Shown: piece by piece, positions 25,603 through 34,588 of the stretch
How positions within the stretch are numbered: position 1 is the stretch's first letter
How the letters are laid out: the number at the start of each line of letters is the position of its first letter
DNA from: Candidatus Eisenbacteria bacterium
GTDB taxonomy: Bacteria; Eisenbacteria; RBG-16-71-46
NCBI GenBank assembly: GCA_013140805.1
Contig: JABFRW010000135.1
Coordinates: forward strand, 1 to 36,480
Reading direction: 5' to 3'
Length of the DNA: 36,480 nucleotides
Position numbers and translations under genes: made by a program
Notes under the pieces: model-generated
What the model was told of the DNA's origin: nothing
The model's input: only the letters and a program-made list of their open reading frames with translations
Database searches by the model: none

Positions 25603-27027
25603 TCAGTCGCGATGCCACACCGTGAGCGAGTCGCGCTCCCACACGACGCGTGCGCCGATCGAGTACGCCCAGCCGGCGGTGCGAAGACTCGACACTCCGC
25701 CGTGTCGCAGCCGCACCATCCAGAACGGCGCTTCGCTCACTGAGTACGCATGCAGCTGCTCGCCGCGCAGGACCCAGCTCGGGTCGATCACCGCCGTGCC
25801 CTCGTAGTAGGGCATCGGCCCGGCCCGCCACACGAGCCGCGGTGGGCTCGGAGCGCCGTAGTGACGCAGTGCGAGCAGCGTGTGCGTGTCGGCGCACAGG
25901 ATCGCCTCGCCGGGCAGCGCGCGCTCGAACAGCACCGCGCGCGCCTCGAGGATGCGCGATGACTCCTGATTCGGCGGTCGAATGATCACCAGCCGCGCCG
26001 CCGCCACGATCAGCAGCAGAGTCACGGCACTCGAGAGCATCCGCCACTTCGCATGCGAGAGCCCCGCGGCGACCAGCAGGCAGAGGCCCGGGATCAGGTA
26101 GTACTGATAGCGCACCGTGAAGAGGTGAGCACCCATCACCGTGAGCGACAGCGTCACCAGCGTCGGGATCACCAGCACGATCACGATCAGCATGGCGACG
26201 CCGCGATGCTCGCGGCGCGTGAATGCTGCCGCGACGCAGGCGGCGACGACCGGGACCAGGTAGAGCGCACCAAAGCTCATGCGCCGCGCCAGGTCGAGCA
26301 GATGTTCGGGATGCGGGCGCCGGATCCAGTGGGTCTCCGAGTTGCGCATCACCTGCGCAACGAAGGTCGCGAGCAGCGGCGCGAACAGCAGGGCGGTCGC
26401 GACGTGAAGCCCCAGCCACAGTCGCGCACGGCGCGGATCGCTCCACAACACGAACAGCCCCCACGCGAAGATCACGGCGAAGGCGAGCGCCGACAGGTAT
26501 TGCGTGTAGAGCCCGCACGCTTCGGCTGCGATCAGCAACACCGCGTCGCGGGCGAGCCCGAACGTGACCCATCGCCACGCGGCGAAAACCGCGAGCCACA
26601 CCCACAGGGAGAGCCACGGATAGAAGCGCAGATCCTGAGAGAGCGAGAGGTGTGTGGTGTGAACGGCGAGCAGTACGCCCACGATTCCGGCCGCGCGCTT
26701 GCCGAACGCGTCGCGCGCGAACCCCATCGCCACCGCGATCGACGCGACGCCCGCGACCACCGACGAGGCGCGCAGCGCCACGTCGCCTTCGCCGAACGCG
26801 CCACGCCACAGCTTGATGATCGCGTAGTGCAGCGGCGGATGGATGTCGATCGCGAGTGCTCGGGTCAGCTCGGGCCACGACATGCGGGCGACCCACAGCG
26901 TATAGATCTCGTCGAACCACAGCGGTGCGCGGGAGGCCTCCCACACGCGGAGCCCCGCCGCGGCGAGCAGCACCACGGCAACGAACGCCCACTCGCGGCG
27001 TGTCACAGGTTGGATTCGAGCCTCCAT
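25603..27027 (-). CDS. ArnT/PMT-like membrane glycosyltransferase (GT39/GT83 type)
   Basis: 474-residue polytopic inner-membrane protein of the GT-C fold, which transfers a sugar from a polyprenyl-phosphate donor onto lipid or protein outside the cytoplasm. After the first helix (FVAVVLLAAAGLRVWEAS) comes the acidic motif of the family in the first periplasmic loop (PLWFDEIYTLW, Asp39-Glu40), then DIHPPLHYAIIKLW, another signature of these enzymes. About ten further hydrophobic helices follow (AVMGFARD, LSLWVWLAVFAAW, VYQYYLIPGLCLLVAAG-type regions), and a soluble C-terminal periplasmic domain of ~130 residues. Donor and acceptor are unknown. Monocistronic; ATG 27027 has no clear Shine-Dalgarno. 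Confidence 0.85.
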   Translation of the reverse strand: MEARIQPVTRREWAFVAVVLLAAAGLRVWEASRAPLWFDEIYTLWVARMSWPELTRALAIDIHPPLHYAIIKLWRGAFGEGDVALRASSVVAGVASIAVAMGFARDAFGKRAAGIVGVLLAVHTTHLSLSQDLRFYPWLSLWVWLAVFAAWRWVTFGLARDAVLLIAAEACGLYTQYLSALAFAVIFAWGLFVLWSDPRRARLWLGLHVATALLFAPLLATFVAQVMRNSETHWIRRPHPEHLLDLARRMSFGALYLVPVVAACVAAAFTRREHRGVAMLIVIVLVIPTLVTLSLTVMGAHLFTVRYQYYLIPGLCLLVAAGLSHAKWRMLSSAVTLLLIVAAARLVIIRPPNQESSRILEARAVLFERALPGEAILCADTHTLLALRHYGAPSPPRLVWRAGPMPYYEGTAVIDPSWVLRGEQLHAYSVSEAPFWMVRLRHGGVSSLRTAGWAYSIGARVVWERDSLTVWHRD

Positions 27028-27110
27028 GCGGCTGCGAACATAGTCCGTCCGAGGCCGCCGCGAAATGCACGCGGGCGCCCGATCCCGTTGGCAGCCAGCG
27101 CGATCGGGCT

Positions 27111-27137
27111 GGAACCCCGCACTCAGTACCGCTAAAG
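27111..27137 (+). promoter_or_regulatory. Possible ECF-type promoter upstream of the sigma gene
   Basis: GGAACC (27111-27116), the common -35 element for ECF sigma factors, is followed 15 bases later by CTAAAG (27132-27137). It lies ~100 bases before the sigma gene start, where an autoregulated promoter is expected. Spacer and -10 match are imperfect, so this is tentative. No other signal was seen in the 213-base gap 27028-27240. Confidence 0.25.
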
Positions 27138-27240
27138 TACGCCCGACTTTGCGGGCGGTTGAGCCGCAGCCTCGTCCGAGGAGCGCCGCGCCCCGTAGTG
27201 GCTTTCAGAGTGATCGCGAATACGGAGAACTTCCCCCTCG

Positions 27241-27804
27241 ATGACTTTCCAGGAACTCGATCTGAGCTGTATCCGGAGAGTCCGGGAGGGGGATCCGTCC
27301 GCTCTCGAGGAGCTCTACGACCGCCACACACCGCTGTTGTATTCGGTGGCGCTGCGCATCGTGCGCAGTGCGACCGATGCCGAAGACGCGGTGCAGGCGG
27401 CGTGGGTCCAAGCGTGGAAAAGTGCCGCGTCCTACGACGCGTCGCGTGGTGCGGTGATCGCGTGGCTGCTGAACATCGTTCGCAGCCGGGCGCTCGACGC
27501 CTACCGGAGTCTGGCCTCGCGACGCCGCGCGGAGGATCGCGCGGAGGCGCAAGTCGACGTCGGTCCGACTCCCGCCGATCCCGCCGCCGACACCACGCGC
27601 GGTGATCTGGGCCAGCGCGTACGAACCGCGCTCACCCAGCTCGGACCGCAGCAGCGGCAGGTGATCGAGATCGCTTATTTCGAAGGGTTGTCGCAGAGCG
27701 AGATCGCCGAACGTCTCGGCGCTCCGCTCGGTACCGTCAAGTCGTGGACGCGTCAGGGACTGATGAAACTGCGCGAGATGTTGCCCGAGGAGGAGTGGGT
27801 TTGA
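27241..27804 (+). CDS. ECF-type RNA polymerase sigma factor (SigK-like group)
   Basis: 187 residues. Region 2 spans about residues 10-95 (SALEELYDRHTPLLYSVALRIV, ATDAEDAVQAAWVQAWKSA, GAVIAWLLNIVRSRALDAYRS). Region 4 spans about 125-178 (LGPQQRQVIEIAYFEGLSQ, EIAERLGAPLGTVKSWTRQGLMKLRE), with its -35-recognising helix-turn-helix. Region 3 is absent, as in all ECF factors. The following gene encodes an RskA-type anti-sigma factor and overlaps its stop codon (TTGA), so sigma and anti-sigma are translated together. The inducing signal is unknown. Confidence 0.95.
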   Translation: MTFQELDLSCIRRVREGDPSALEELYDRHTPLLYSVALRIVRSATDAEDAVQAAWVQAWKSAASYDASRGAVIAWLLNIVRSRALDAYRSLASRRRAEDRAEAQVDVGPTPADPAADTTRGDLGQRVRTALTQLGPQQRQVIEIAYFEGLSQSEIAERLGAPLGTVKSWTRQGLMKLREMLPEEEWV

Positions 27805-28697
27805 GCCAGCATTCGGAGGAGTTCCTGGATCTGTGCGCGGGTTACGCGCTCGGGAATCTGGATCCGGAACAGCGTGCGCGTCTCGAGGCGCATCTCGCCT
27901 CGGGCTGCGACGCGTGCGAAGCGGCGCTCGCCGAGATGTCGGTGGCGAGCACGCTGCTCGCTCGCTCCGCACCCGAGCAGCGACCCTCGCCGGCTCTCAA
28001 ATCGCGCGTGATGGATGCGATTCGCGCCGAGGCGCTGCCCACCGTGATTCCGGCGGCTCCGCGCCCGGCGATGGTTCGAAACGGCGCGGCGCGCGGCGAG
28101 GCATCGGGGCCGGCGCGTGACGCCGGTGCGGAACGTCGTGCGCCGCTCGCGTTCCCGGGCTGGCTCACGTTTGCGCCGTTGGCGGCCGCCGCGGCACTGG
28201 CGGTGACCACGGTGCTCGCGTACCGGAGCGCCGAACAACTGCGCGGCGAGCTGCAGGCTCGCGGCGAAGAGTTGAAGAGCCAGCAGGCGCAGGTGCAGCA
28301 GCTCGAGCGCGATCTGTCGATCGAGCGACATTGGGCGGCGGTGCTGTCGGCACCCGGCGCGCGCTTCGCCGAGCTGCAGATCACGCCCGGCGGCGCCGCC
28401 GCGCTGCGCGCGCGCGCAACCTTCGACCCCGCGACCAAGAGCGCGGTCGTGGTGTTCGAGAACTTCACGCCGCCTTCCGGCTCCGACTACGAGCTGTGGC
28501 TGCTCAAAGGCGCCGGAGTCGCGAGCCTCGGCGTGATCAAGGTCGACGAGGAGGGCCGCGCGGTGCTGAGACTGGACGACCTCGGCGATCCGGCGTTGGT
28601 CGGAGGCTTCGCGATCTCGCTCGAGCCCGCCGGCGGTTCGCCGTTCCCCGATCGCCCGACCGGCCCGGTCGTGATGGCGGGCAAGCTCGGGGTGTGA
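27801..28697 (+). CDS. Anti-sigma factor, RskA family
   Basis: 298 residues. Start TTG 27801 is supported by GGAGGAG six bases upstream and by the TTGA overlap with the sigma stop. The N-terminal cytoplasmic anti-sigma domain has a zinc-binding pattern His-x3-Cys-x2-Cys (AHLASGCDACEAAL). A linker leads to one membrane helix (~120-142, WLTFAPLAAAAALAVTTVLA), then a coiled-coil stretch (EQLRGELQARGEELKSQQAQ). The C-terminal periplasmic RskA domain (ATFDPATKSAVVVFENF, YELWLLKGAG, PTGPVVMAGKLGV) is typical. The protein holds the ECF factor at the membrane; release normally follows regulated proteolysis. Confidence 0.94.
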   Translation: MSQHSEEFLDLCAGYALGNLDPEQRARLEAHLASGCDACEAALAEMSVASTLLARSAPEQRPSPALKSRVMDAIRAEALPTVIPAAPRPAMVRNGAARGEASGPARDAGAERRAPLAFPGWLTFAPLAAAAALAVTTVLAYRSAEQLRGELQARGEELKSQQAQVQQLERDLSIERHWAAVLSAPGARFAELQITPGGAAALRARATFDPATKSAVVVFENFTPPSGSDYELWLLKGAGVASLGVIKVDEEGRAVLRLDDLGDPALVGGFAISLEPAGGSPFPDRPTGPVVMAGKLGV

Positions 28698-29278
28698 GCA
28701 CGCGCATCGGAGTCGTCGAAGGCGGCATGCGAGTGCCGCTCAAGGGCGAGAACTTCGAGCTGCTCGCGTCGGACTTCGAGGCCGCGTTCGACGAACTGCT
28801 GCGCGTCGCTGACGATGACACGTCGCAGTGGACGCGGGGACGCCCCGGCAAGTGGACGCTCGGCCAGCACGTGGATCACGTCCGCGTCGCACTGGGGCAT
28901 GGGCTGCGTTAGTTCGAGGAACGAGCCATGCAGCTGAGAGCCGGCACGCTGCCGCCCGTTCCGCGGCGCGGAGTGGTGGAGTGGCTGTTCGTGCGGTTCG
29001 TGGTGGTGCGCGGGCAGATTCCGCGCGGCGCGCCTGCACCGAAGTCGATGCACCCCACGAGTACGCCCGATCGCGACGCGGTACTGGCGCAAGTTCGCCG
29101 CGACGTCGCACGCTATCGAGCGATCGGCGACACGCTGGGGGCGAGCGAGCGCGATCGACTCTGGGTGCCGAACCCGTTCCGACCGGCGTGGCGCTACACC
29201 TACCCGGAGTCGCTGCGGATGCAGGCGGTGCACGCGAGGCATCATGGGGCGCTGGTGGGGGAGTTCATGAACAAGTGA
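28694..29278 (+). pseudogene. DinB-like protein gene interrupted by an in-frame TAG
   Basis: From GTG 28694 (overlapping the anti-sigma stop, GTGA) or ATG 28727 the frame reads a DinB-type N-terminus (FELLASDFEAAFDELLRVA, GKWTLGQHVDHVRVALGHGLR). It then meets TAG at 28910-28912. The same frame stays open past the stop to TGA 29276-29278, giving FEERAMQLRAGTLPPVPRRG and a DinB-like C-terminus (YPESLRMQAVHARHHGALVG). The joined product would be ~194 residues, a normal length, and no frame change is needed, so this looks like one gene with a nonsense mutation. DinB/YfiT-fold proteins bind a metal with three histidines. The second half alone could start at ATG 28928 but would lack the first helices. 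Confidence 0.75.
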
Positions 29279-29372
29279 GGCGAATGCCGCTCGGAACTCT
29301 CGGCGAGCAGCGATCATCTCGAGATGTTTGAGTCCTGACCTCCTCCCGCTCCATCGCGTATTCTCCCGCCCC

Positions 29373-30206
29373 ATGCGCCAAACCTCCGGCTCCATGCTGT
29401 GCCCGTCGTGCCGCAAGCTCATCTCGGTGAGCGAGCCCAAGTGCCCCTTCTGCGGCACTCCGAACCCCAGCCTGTTCGGCTATGCGCCTGGGATCCAGCG
29501 CCTGGTGACGCAGCACCTCGACTTCACCCGCATCATCACGATCACGTGCGTCGGGCTCTACGTCGCGGCGCTGGTGCTGCAACCGGAGGCGATCGCCGAA
29601 GGCTTTCAACGCCTGCCGTTCGGCCTGCTGGCGCCCGGTTCACGTGCGCTGGTGCAGCTCGGTATGACGAGCGGCGAGATCATGCGGGCCGGCTGGTGGT
29701 GGACGCTGCTCACTGCGATCTACCTGCACGGCGGGCTGCTGCACATCTTCTTCAACCTGATGTGGGTGCGGGATCTCGGCCCGGCGGTCGGCAACGTCTT
29801 CGGGCCGGCGCGTGCGTTCCTGATTTTCTCGTTCGCGGGCGCAATCGGCTTCGTGGTCTCGAACCTGGCCTCGGGCAATCCCACCGTGGGTGCATCGGGC
29901 AGCATCTTCGGGTTGCTCGCGGCGCTGATCGTCTACAGCCGCCGCACCGGGTCCCCGATGTCGACGCAGCTGTGGCAATGGGCGGGGCTGATGTTCGTGA
30001 TGGGCTTTCTCATGTCGAGCGTGAACAACTGGGCGCACGCCGGCGGCTTTGCCGGAGGCTGGATCATGGCCACGGTGATGCCGGCCTCGCACGAGAAGCG
30101 CGAGTCGCTGTGGATCCAGATCGCAGCGCTCGCGCTGCTCGCCATCACGCTGCTCGGATTCGTGATGTCGTTCATCAACGTCACCCGGATGCTGCTTGGG
30201 AGCTGA
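29373..30206 (+). CDS. Rhomboid family intramembrane serine protease with N-terminal zinc ribbon
   Basis: 277 residues from ATG 29373. The N-terminus is a rubredoxin-like zinc ribbon (CPSCRKLI...CPFCGTPNP) on the cytoplasmic side. It is followed by six to seven membrane helices. Rhomboid hallmarks: HGGLLHIFFNLMWV in helix 2, the catalytic Ser175 in GASGSIFG, and His222 in NNWAHAGGFAGG. The protein would cleave single-span membrane proteins within the bilayer. The gene lies two genes after a membrane anti-sigma factor. Whether it acts on it is open, because anti-sigma release is usually done by site-1/site-2 proteases rather than rhomboids. Confidence 0.92.
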   Translation: MRQTSGSMLCPSCRKLISVSEPKCPFCGTPNPSLFGYAPGIQRLVTQHLDFTRIITITCVGLYVAALVLQPEAIAEGFQRLPFGLLAPGSRALVQLGMTSGEIMRAGWWWTLLTAIYLHGGLLHIFFNLMWVRDLGPAVGNVFGPARAFLIFSFAGAIGFVVSNLASGNPTVGASGSIFGLLAALIVYSRRTGSPMSTQLWQWAGLMFVMGFLMSSVNNWAHAGGFAGGWIMATVMPASHEKRESLWIQIAALALLAITLLGFVMSFINVTRMLLGS

Positions 30207-30220
30207 CCCCACTGATTATC

Positions 30221-30244
30221 TGTGTACAAGATTTTTGTATACAA
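30221..30244. promoter_or_regulatory. GntR-type operator candidate
   Basis: Perfect palindrome TTGTATACAA (30235-30244) preceded by a related TGTGTACA (30221-30228); the G-T-x-T-A-C core is typical for FadR-subfamily GntR operators. It sits 68-91 bases before the GntR gene start and overlaps a possible -10 box (TATACA, 30238-30243), so autorepression is likely. Confidence 0.55.
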
Positions 30245-30311
30245 AATCCCGACAAGCATGCTAGCGTTGGCAACCGGCCGATTTGAACCCAACCCACGAG
30301 GGCCCAAGCGA

Positions 30312-30968
30312 ATGGCCATCCTGATCGCTCGTTCGCCGCTGCGCCGGCAGGTCCGTGATCGGCTGGTCTCGAGCTTCACTCGTGGCATTCCGGCCCCCGG
30401 TAGCGGAATCAACGAGGCCGAGCTGGCCGCCGAACTGGGGGTGAGCCGCACTCCGCTTCGCGAGGCGCTACACGCGCTGGAGCGCGAGGGTCTGGTTGGC
30501 AGCCAGCCGGGCCGCGGGTTCTTCGTGCGCCCCTTGAGCCGGCGCGAGGCGCAGGAGCTGTACCCGATCATCTGGACGCTCGAGTCGCTCGCACTACGCA
30601 GCGCCGCGTTGCGCCCGGCCAGCGACTTCGATGCGCTCGATGCCCTCAATGCCGAGCTGCGCGCCGCGGATGCCGATGCCGACCAGGCGCTGGTGCTCGA
30701 TGCGCGCTGGCACCGCGGGCTCGTGGAGCCGTGCGACAACCGTCGGCTGCTCGAAACCCTCGAGAGCCTCAAGCTTCAGGCGTTCCGCTACGAGTACGCG
30801 TTCATGAAAGACGCCGGCCGCGTGTTCCAGTCGGTCGAGCAGCACGAGGCGATCACGGCCTCGCTGCGTTCGGGCCATCTCGCGGCGGCGCTCGAAATGC
30901 TCGAGCGCAACTGGCGCATCAGCCTCGACTTTCTTTCGCCATGGCTCGAGCAGGCGGGGCACGAGTGA
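30312..30968 (+). CDS. GntR family transcriptional regulator (FCD/FadR subfamily)
   Basis: 218 residues from ATG 30312 (an upstream in-frame ATG 30258 is possible). The winged helix-turn-helix is at the N-terminus (NEAELAAELGVSRTPLREALHALEREGLV, then the wing QPGRGFFVRPLS). The C-terminal all-helical FCD ligand-binding domain begins near residue 85 (LYPIIWTLESLALRSAAL). It includes LDARWHRGLVEPCDN and QHEAITASLRSGH, which carry candidate metal-binding residues (Asp and His). FCD members sense small organic acids. Its stop overlaps the start of the M20 peptidase gene, so that enzyme's substrate or product is the likely effector. Confidence 0.92.
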   Translation: MAILIARSPLRRQVRDRLVSSFTRGIPAPGSGINEAELAAELGVSRTPLREALHALEREGLVGSQPGRGFFVRPLSRREAQELYPIIWTLESLALRSAALRPASDFDALDALNAELRAADADADQALVLDARWHRGLVEPCDNRRLLETLESLKLQAFRYEYAFMKDAGRVFQSVEQHEAITASLRSGHLAAALEMLERNWRISLDFLSPWLEQAGHE

Positions 30969-32092
30969 GTGTCGCGGTCGAGCTGCTCGCGTCGCTGATC
31001 CGCGTGCCGTCGGTCAACCCCTCGATCGCTCCCGACGAAGCCGGCGATGAGCGCGCAATCGCCGCGTTCGCCTGCGAATGGCTCGCGTCGCACGGTGTCC
31101 GCGCATGGCAGGAAGAAGCCGCGCCCGGGCGCTCCAACGCAGTCGCCGAGGTGCGCGGGGGAGAGGGACCGACGCTGGTGCTGTGCGGTCACATCGACAC
31201 GGTCGGGACACCTGGCATGCCGGCGCCGTTCGAGCCGCGCATCGAGACTGGCCGCATGTACGGCCGTGGCGCCTACGACATGAAGGGCGGCGTGGCCGCG
31301 TGCATGGCAACCGCCGCGGCGCTGGCGGGGGAGCAGTTCGGTGGAACGCTGATGCTGGCGCTGGTCGCCGACGAAGAACACGCGAGCCTCGGCTCGCAGG
31401 CCTACGTCGCTCGGCATCGCGCGGACGCCTGCATCCTCACCGAGCCGAGCGAGGGCGACCTGATGTTCGCGCACAAGGGTTTCGTGTGGCTCGACGTGGT
31501 GGTGCGAGGTCGCGCCGCGCACGGCAGCCGCTGGGACCTGGGCGACAGCGCCAACGCCCGCATGGGTCACGTGCTCGCGGCCCTCGATCGCTTCGACGCC
31601 GAAGTGCTGCGCGGTCGTCGCGACCCGGTGCTCGGCCCGGCCTCCATGCACCCGGCGCTGCTCAAGGGCGGCGTAGGACTCTCGACCTATGCCCCCGAGT
31701 GTTGCCTGCAGATCGAGCGTCGCACACTGCCGGGCGAGACGCCGGACCAGGTGCGCGACGAACTCGCGGCGGTGGTGCACGCGAGCGCACCCGACGCCGA
31801 GGTGGCGATCACGCTGGTGCGACCCGCCATGCATTGCGACGAGTCGCAGCCGATCCGCCGCATGGTGCGCGACGCGATCACCCAGGTCACCGGCACCGCG
31901 CCTCGCGAGATCGGGGTGGGGTTCTGGACCGACGCCGCATTGTTCGCGGCCGCAGGCATCCCGACCGTTGACTATGGCCCGACTGGCGCCGGCGCCCACG
32001 AGCCCGAAGAGTGGGTCGAGATTGCCTCGGTCGAACGCACCGCGCAGGTGCTGCTGCAGGCGGCGCGTGACTTCTTCGCGCGCCGACGCTAG
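30965..32092 (+). CDS. M20 family metallopeptidase (ArgE/DapE-like deacylase or carboxypeptidase)
   Basis: 375-residue two-zinc hydrolase of the M20 family, cytoplasmic (no signal peptide). GTG 30965 overlaps the GntR stop (GTGA). Zinc and catalytic residues are present: His76 and Asp78 in GHIDTV, bridging Asp105 in YGRGAYDMKGG, general base Glu137 and ligand Glu138 in DEEHAS, and His345 in GAGAHEPEEW near the C-terminus. The dimerisation domain (VVRGRAAHGSRW to about residue 285) is inserted as usual. It would hydrolyse an amide bond of an N-acyl amino acid or small peptide; the exact substrate is undetermined. Confidence 0.92.
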   Translation: MSVAVELLASLIRVPSVNPSIAPDEAGDERAIAAFACEWLASHGVRAWQEEAAPGRSNAVAEVRGGEGPTLVLCGHIDTVGTPGMPAPFEPRIETGRMYGRGAYDMKGGVAACMATAAALAGEQFGGTLMLALVADEEHASLGSQAYVARHRADACILTEPSEGDLMFAHKGFVWLDVVVRGRAAHGSRWDLGDSANARMGHVLAALDRFDAEVLRGRRDPVLGPASMHPALLKGGVGLSTYAPECCLQIERRTLPGETPDQVRDELAAVVHASAPDAEVAITLVRPAMHCDESQPIRRMVRDAITQVTGTAPREIGVGFWTDAALFAAAGIPTVDYGPTGAGAHEPEEWVEIASVERTAQVLLQAARDFFARRR

Positions 32093-32329
32093 CCCAATCC
32101 GACCTCACGGTTCGACGATCAGCGGTTCGCCGCGCTTCATTCGCAGCCGGAACGCGCCGATACTCGTGCAAACTGCATCCCTGCGGCGCGGCGCGACTCT
32201 GCTATGCTTCCTGCCGCTTCACCCAACACTGTTGAGCGGGTTCCACGCGGGTACGTCTCGCGCGGGACTCCATTCCCCCTCGATCCGTCCGGGTTCACGC
32301 TCTGCCGGGTTGTCGAAAGGAGACAGTTC

Positions 32330-34555
32330 ATGAGTGCTTTGTCGCGTCATTCCGCCCGTCTCTCCCCGAACCGTCGCGAGCCACGCGCCTTCTCGGCGCC
32401 GCGTCAGCCCGACGGAAATCGCGCGCCGGTCAGCTCGTACTTCGCGAGCCACGTCCTCGATCTGATCAAGCTCAAGGAACGTCTGCCGCGCGAGGCCTAT
32501 CAGGCGCTGCTGGTCACGCTCAAGAACGGCGGACCGCTCGCGCGTGAGACTGCCGAGACCATCGCGTCGGTGGCGCGCGAATGGGCAACTTCGCAGGGCG
32601 CCACGCACTTCACGCACTGGTTCCAGCCCATGACCGGCCTCACGGCCGAGAAGCACGACGCGTTCATCGACCTGAACTTCGGCATGCGCGGCGAGCTCAA
32701 GGTGCTGGAGCGGTTCTCGGGCTCGATGCTGCTGCAGGGCGAGCCGGACGCCAGCTCGTTCCCGTCGGGCGGCATCCGCAGCACCTTCGAAGCACGCGGC
32801 TATACCGCATGGGATCCCAGCTCTCCCATGTTCCTGATGGAGAGCACCAATGGCCGCACGCTGTGCGTGCCGACCGTGTTCATCGCGTATCACGGTGAAT
32901 CGCTCGATCACAAGACGCCGCTGCTGCGATCACTCGACGCGCTCGACAAGCAGGCGCTCGAGTTCCTGAAGCTGCTCGGTGACGTCGACGTGCAGTCGGT
33001 GTCGGCCACCCTCGGTGTCGAGCAGGAGTATTTCCTGATCGATCGCGATCACTTCGTCCTGCGACCCGATCTCGTGATGTGCGAGCGCACGCTGCTGGGC
33101 GCGGCGTCGGCACGCGGTCAGCAGTTCGAGGACCACTACTTCGGCTCGATCCCGCCGCGAGTGCTCGCGTTCATGGAGGAGATGGAGTTCGAGCTGCATC
33201 GACTCGGCATCCCGATCAAGACGCGGCACAACGAAGTGGCTCCGATGCAGTTCGAGTTCGCGCCGATTTTCGAAGACGCGAACATCGCGAACGACCACAA
33301 CGCGCTCGCCATGGACGTGGCGCGCCGCGTGGCGATGCGCCATCACCTGGCGATCCTGTTCCACGAGAAGCCGTTCGACGGGCTGAACGGCAGCGGCAAG
33401 CACTGCAACTGGAGCCTCGGCACCGATCGCGGCGACAACCTGTTCGATCCCGGTCGCACGCCGCACCAGAACCTGCGCTTCCTGGCGTTCCTCGCGGTGT
33501 TCTTGAAGGCCGTGCACGACCACGCCGACGTGTTGCGCTACAGCATCGCGTACGCCTCGAACGACCTGCGGCTCGGCGCCAACGAAGCGCCGCCGGCGAT
33601 CCTGAGCGTGTTCATGGGCGATCAACTCACCAACGTGATCGAGAAGATCACCTCGGGCGCCAGGATCGAGGATCCGCAGAACTTCGTGATCCAGCTCGGC
33701 GTGGGGCGGCTGCCGCAGCTCATGAAGGACAACACCGACCGCAACCGCACCTCGCCGTTCGCGTTCACCGGCAACAAGTTCGAGTTCCGCGCGGTCGGAA
33801 GCAACGCCAACTGCGCGGGGCCGCTCACGATGCTCGCGGCCGCGGTCGCGGACTCGCTCCGTCAGCTCTCGCCGCGCCTGAACGAAAAGGTCAAGAAGGG
33901 CGGCGAGCGCGACAAGGCGGTGCTCGAGCTGCTGCGCGAGGTTTATGCCGAGACCGCGGCGGTTCGATTCGAGGGCAACGGCTACAGCGACGAGTGGAAG
34001 ACCGAGGCGGCCAGGCGCGGGCTGCCGAACCTGGTCGACACGCCCTCGGTGCTGGCGGCGCTGCAGGATCCGAAGCGCACCGCGTTCCTGAACGAACTCG
34101 GGATCTTCACCGAGCGCGAGCAGAAGGGCCGCATGATGATCGCGCTCGAGCGCTACCTGAAGACGGTGGAGCTCGAGGCGGACACCCTGATCGAGATGCT
34201 CAACACGTTCGTGATCCCGGCCGGTGAACGGCAGCTGTCGGTCAGCCTCGACGTGCTGCGGCGGCTCGAGGACGGCAGCGGGCGACCCGGCGGCGTGGCG
34301 CGTCCGGCGATGCAGGCGCGGACCGATCGCATCGCGATGGTGCTCGGTGAGGTGATCGACGCCACCGAGAAGCTGAGCGGCGAACTGGACAAGGTCGATT
34401 CCGTTCATGACGAGCTCGACAAGGCTCGCAAGCTCGCGGATGCCGTGCGCCCCGGCATGGCGGCGGCGCGCTCGGCGGCCGACCGGCTCGAGCACCTGGT
34501 CGACGATTCGTTGTGGACGCTGCCCAAGTATCGCGAGATGTTGTTCGTGAAGTAG
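32330..34555 (+). CDS. glnN: Glutamine synthetase type III
   Basis: 741 residues, ATP-dependent synthesis of glutamine from glutamate and ammonia; type III enzymes form large double-ring dodecamers. Start ATG 32330 has AGGAG eight bases upstream; the frame is open further upstream without family similarity. Motifs: metal-binding VEQEYFLID (Glu231), NEVAPMQFEFAPIFE, the ATP/glutamate-binding NGSGKHCNWSLGT (His358), and NRTSPFAFTGNKFEFRAVGS, the type III hallmark. The C-terminal GSIII extension (ERYLKTVELEADTLIEMLNTFVIPAG onward) is present and ends LPKYREMLFVK. A possible -10 box (TATGCT, 32203-32208) lies ~120 bases upstream in the otherwise featureless gap 32093-32329. A strong terminator follows. 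Confidence 0.96.
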   Translation: MSALSRHSARLSPNRREPRAFSAPRQPDGNRAPVSSYFASHVLDLIKLKERLPREAYQALLVTLKNGGPLARETAETIASVAREWATSQGATHFTHWFQPMTGLTAEKHDAFIDLNFGMRGELKVLERFSGSMLLQGEPDASSFPSGGIRSTFEARGYTAWDPSSPMFLMESTNGRTLCVPTVFIAYHGESLDHKTPLLRSLDALDKQALEFLKLLGDVDVQSVSATLGVEQEYFLIDRDHFVLRPDLVMCERTLLGAASARGQQFEDHYFGSIPPRVLAFMEEMEFELHRLGIPIKTRHNEVAPMQFEFAPIFEDANIANDHNALAMDVARRVAMRHHLAILFHEKPFDGLNGSGKHCNWSLGTDRGDNLFDPGRTPHQNLRFLAFLAVFLKAVHDHADVLRYSIAYASNDLRLGANEAPPAILSVFMGDQLTNVIEKITSGARIEDPQNFVIQLGVGRLPQLMKDNTDRNRTSPFAFTGNKFEFRAVGSNANCAGPLTMLAAAVADSLRQLSPRLNEKVKKGGERDKAVLELLREVYAETAAVRFEGNGYSDEWKTEAARRGLPNLVDTPSVLAALQDPKRTAFLNELGIFTEREQKGRMMIALERYLKTVELEADTLIEMLNTFVIPAGERQLSVSLDVLRRLEDGSGRPGGVARPAMQARTDRIAMVLGEVIDATEKLSGELDKVDSVHDELDKARKLADAVRPGMAAARSAADRLEHLVDDSLWTLPKYREMLFVK

Positions 34556-34588
34556 TCGTGGGTCCGACGCCGCCTGCGGGTGGCGATG

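Noticed and set aside
27744-27800. Longer N-terminus of the anti-sigma factor from an upstream ATG
   Set aside because: The added 19 residues lie inside the sigma gene. TTG 27801 has a good Shine-Dalgarno and a coupled overlap.
28910-28912. TAG read as pyrrolysine or another recoded amino acid
   Set aside because: No tRNA-Pyl or Pyl synthase gene is seen in the window, and one isolated case is better explained by mutation or sequencing error.
32103-32165. Minus-strand peptide AFRLRMKRGEPLIVEP ending in a stop, between the M20 and glnN genes
   Set aside because: It looks protein-like but there is no start or upstream domain, and the stretch is only ~20-30 codons. It could be a gene remnant; the evidence is too thin to list.
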